Below, one piece after another: positions 5,299 to 5,540 of a stretch of 5,540 nucleotides of DNA (positions are counted from its first letter, which is position 1; every line of letters starts with the position of its first letter). The stretch is from positions 1 to 5,540 of the forward strand of contig NZ_CALINL010000246.1 in assembly GCF_938045225.1 (NCBI RefSeq), written 5' to 3'. The translations under genes were made by a program, and so were the position numbers. The notes under the pieces are model-generated. The model did no database searches and was not told the DNA's origin. It saw only the letters and a list, made by a program, of their open reading frames with translations. The stretch is from an uncultured Campylobacter sp. (GTDB taxonomy: Bacteria; Campylobacterota; Campylobacteria; Campylobacterales; Campylobacteraceae).

Positions 5299-5540
5299 CT
5301 CTACTAAAAATGCCTAAAATTTGAAGTAAAGAAACGAATAGATTAACGAAATCAAGATAAAGAGCTACTGCGCCCTCGATCGGAGTTTCGTAGTTACCGC
5401 GGATGATATTTTGCGTATCGTAAAGGATATATGCGCTAAATAAAACCGCGCCCACGCTGGCAATCGCAAGCTGTAAAACCGGGCTGTGGAAAAATATATT
5501 TATGATCGCAGCCACGAGCAAAACGATAAGCGTGATGAAA
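5291..5540 (-). CDS. Bax inhibitor-1 (BI-1/YccA) family membrane protein, 5' part outside the window
   Basis: Only the C-terminal 82 or so residues are present; the frame is open to the right edge (FITLIVLLVAAIINIFF...). The segment has a hydrophobic helix, a second helix (LQLAIASVGAVLFSAYILYDTQ) and the family's closing motif IEGAVALYLDFVNLFVSLLQILG, in which YDTQ and LYLDFVNLF are diagnostic for the BI-1/YccA/YbhL group. These are multi-helix membrane proteins of about 230 residues. Some relatives act as pH-gated calcium leak channels or bind the FtsH protease, but the role here is unknown. A TTG at 5521 is not the start: it lies inside a membrane helix. The gene overlaps the downstream ThiD2-like gene by 8 bases. 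From memory, a BI-1 gene also sits next to secG in C. jejuni, which supports the Campylobacterota assignment. Confidence 0.9.
   Translation of the reverse strand, partial: FITLIVLLVAAIINIFFHSPVLQLAIASVGAVLFSAYILYDTQNIIRGNYETPIEGAVALYLDFVNLFVSLLQILGIFSRDD

Overview
The window holds two pieces of DNA with different origins, joined at about position 3680. Positions 1 to about 3680 are AT-rich. Their genes carry strong AGGAGG-type ribosome binding sites, and the proteins look like those of a low-GC Gram-positive coccus (Bacillota; Gemella or a relative is my guess from protein style). Positions from about 3680 to 5540 are clearly richer in GC. They carry a SecG, a BI-1 family protein, a ThiD2-like protein and a NodB-type deacetylase that look like Campylobacter (Campylobacterota; an oral species with fairly high GC would fit). 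Both assignments are from recognition, not from a search.

Left part: the 3' end of mscL (plus strand) runs into a strong hairpin terminator shared with a convergent gene pair. That pair, on the minus strand, is a small LytTR DNA-binding regulator followed 12 bases later by a four-helix DUF3021 membrane protein. This is the layout of a LytTR regulatory system, in which a membrane protein restrains its partner regulator. An imperfect direct repeat with a 21-base period lies upstream of the regulator and may be its operator. Next comes a minus-strand copper-efflux unit: a Cu(I) P-type ATPase (copA) followed by a copper chaperone (copZ), with a hairpin after copZ.

Right part: all genes are on the minus strand, in transcription order: a BI-1 family membrane protein (cut by the window end), a ThiD2-like thiamine protein overlapping it by 8 bases, secG with its own TATAAT promoter, and a secreted polysaccharide deacetylase starting at a GTG 10 bases after secG.

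The join lies inside an open reading frame. The deacetylase loses its C-terminus and runs in frame into copA, which loses its start and its N-terminal metal-binding domain. On paper this gives a 938-residue deacetylase-copper ATPase fusion. I read it as an artefact of assembly or cloning (two members of one microbial community) rather than a real fusion, though only read-level evidence can settle this. The most interesting biology that is probably real is the LytTR-DUF3021 pair with its putative operator.
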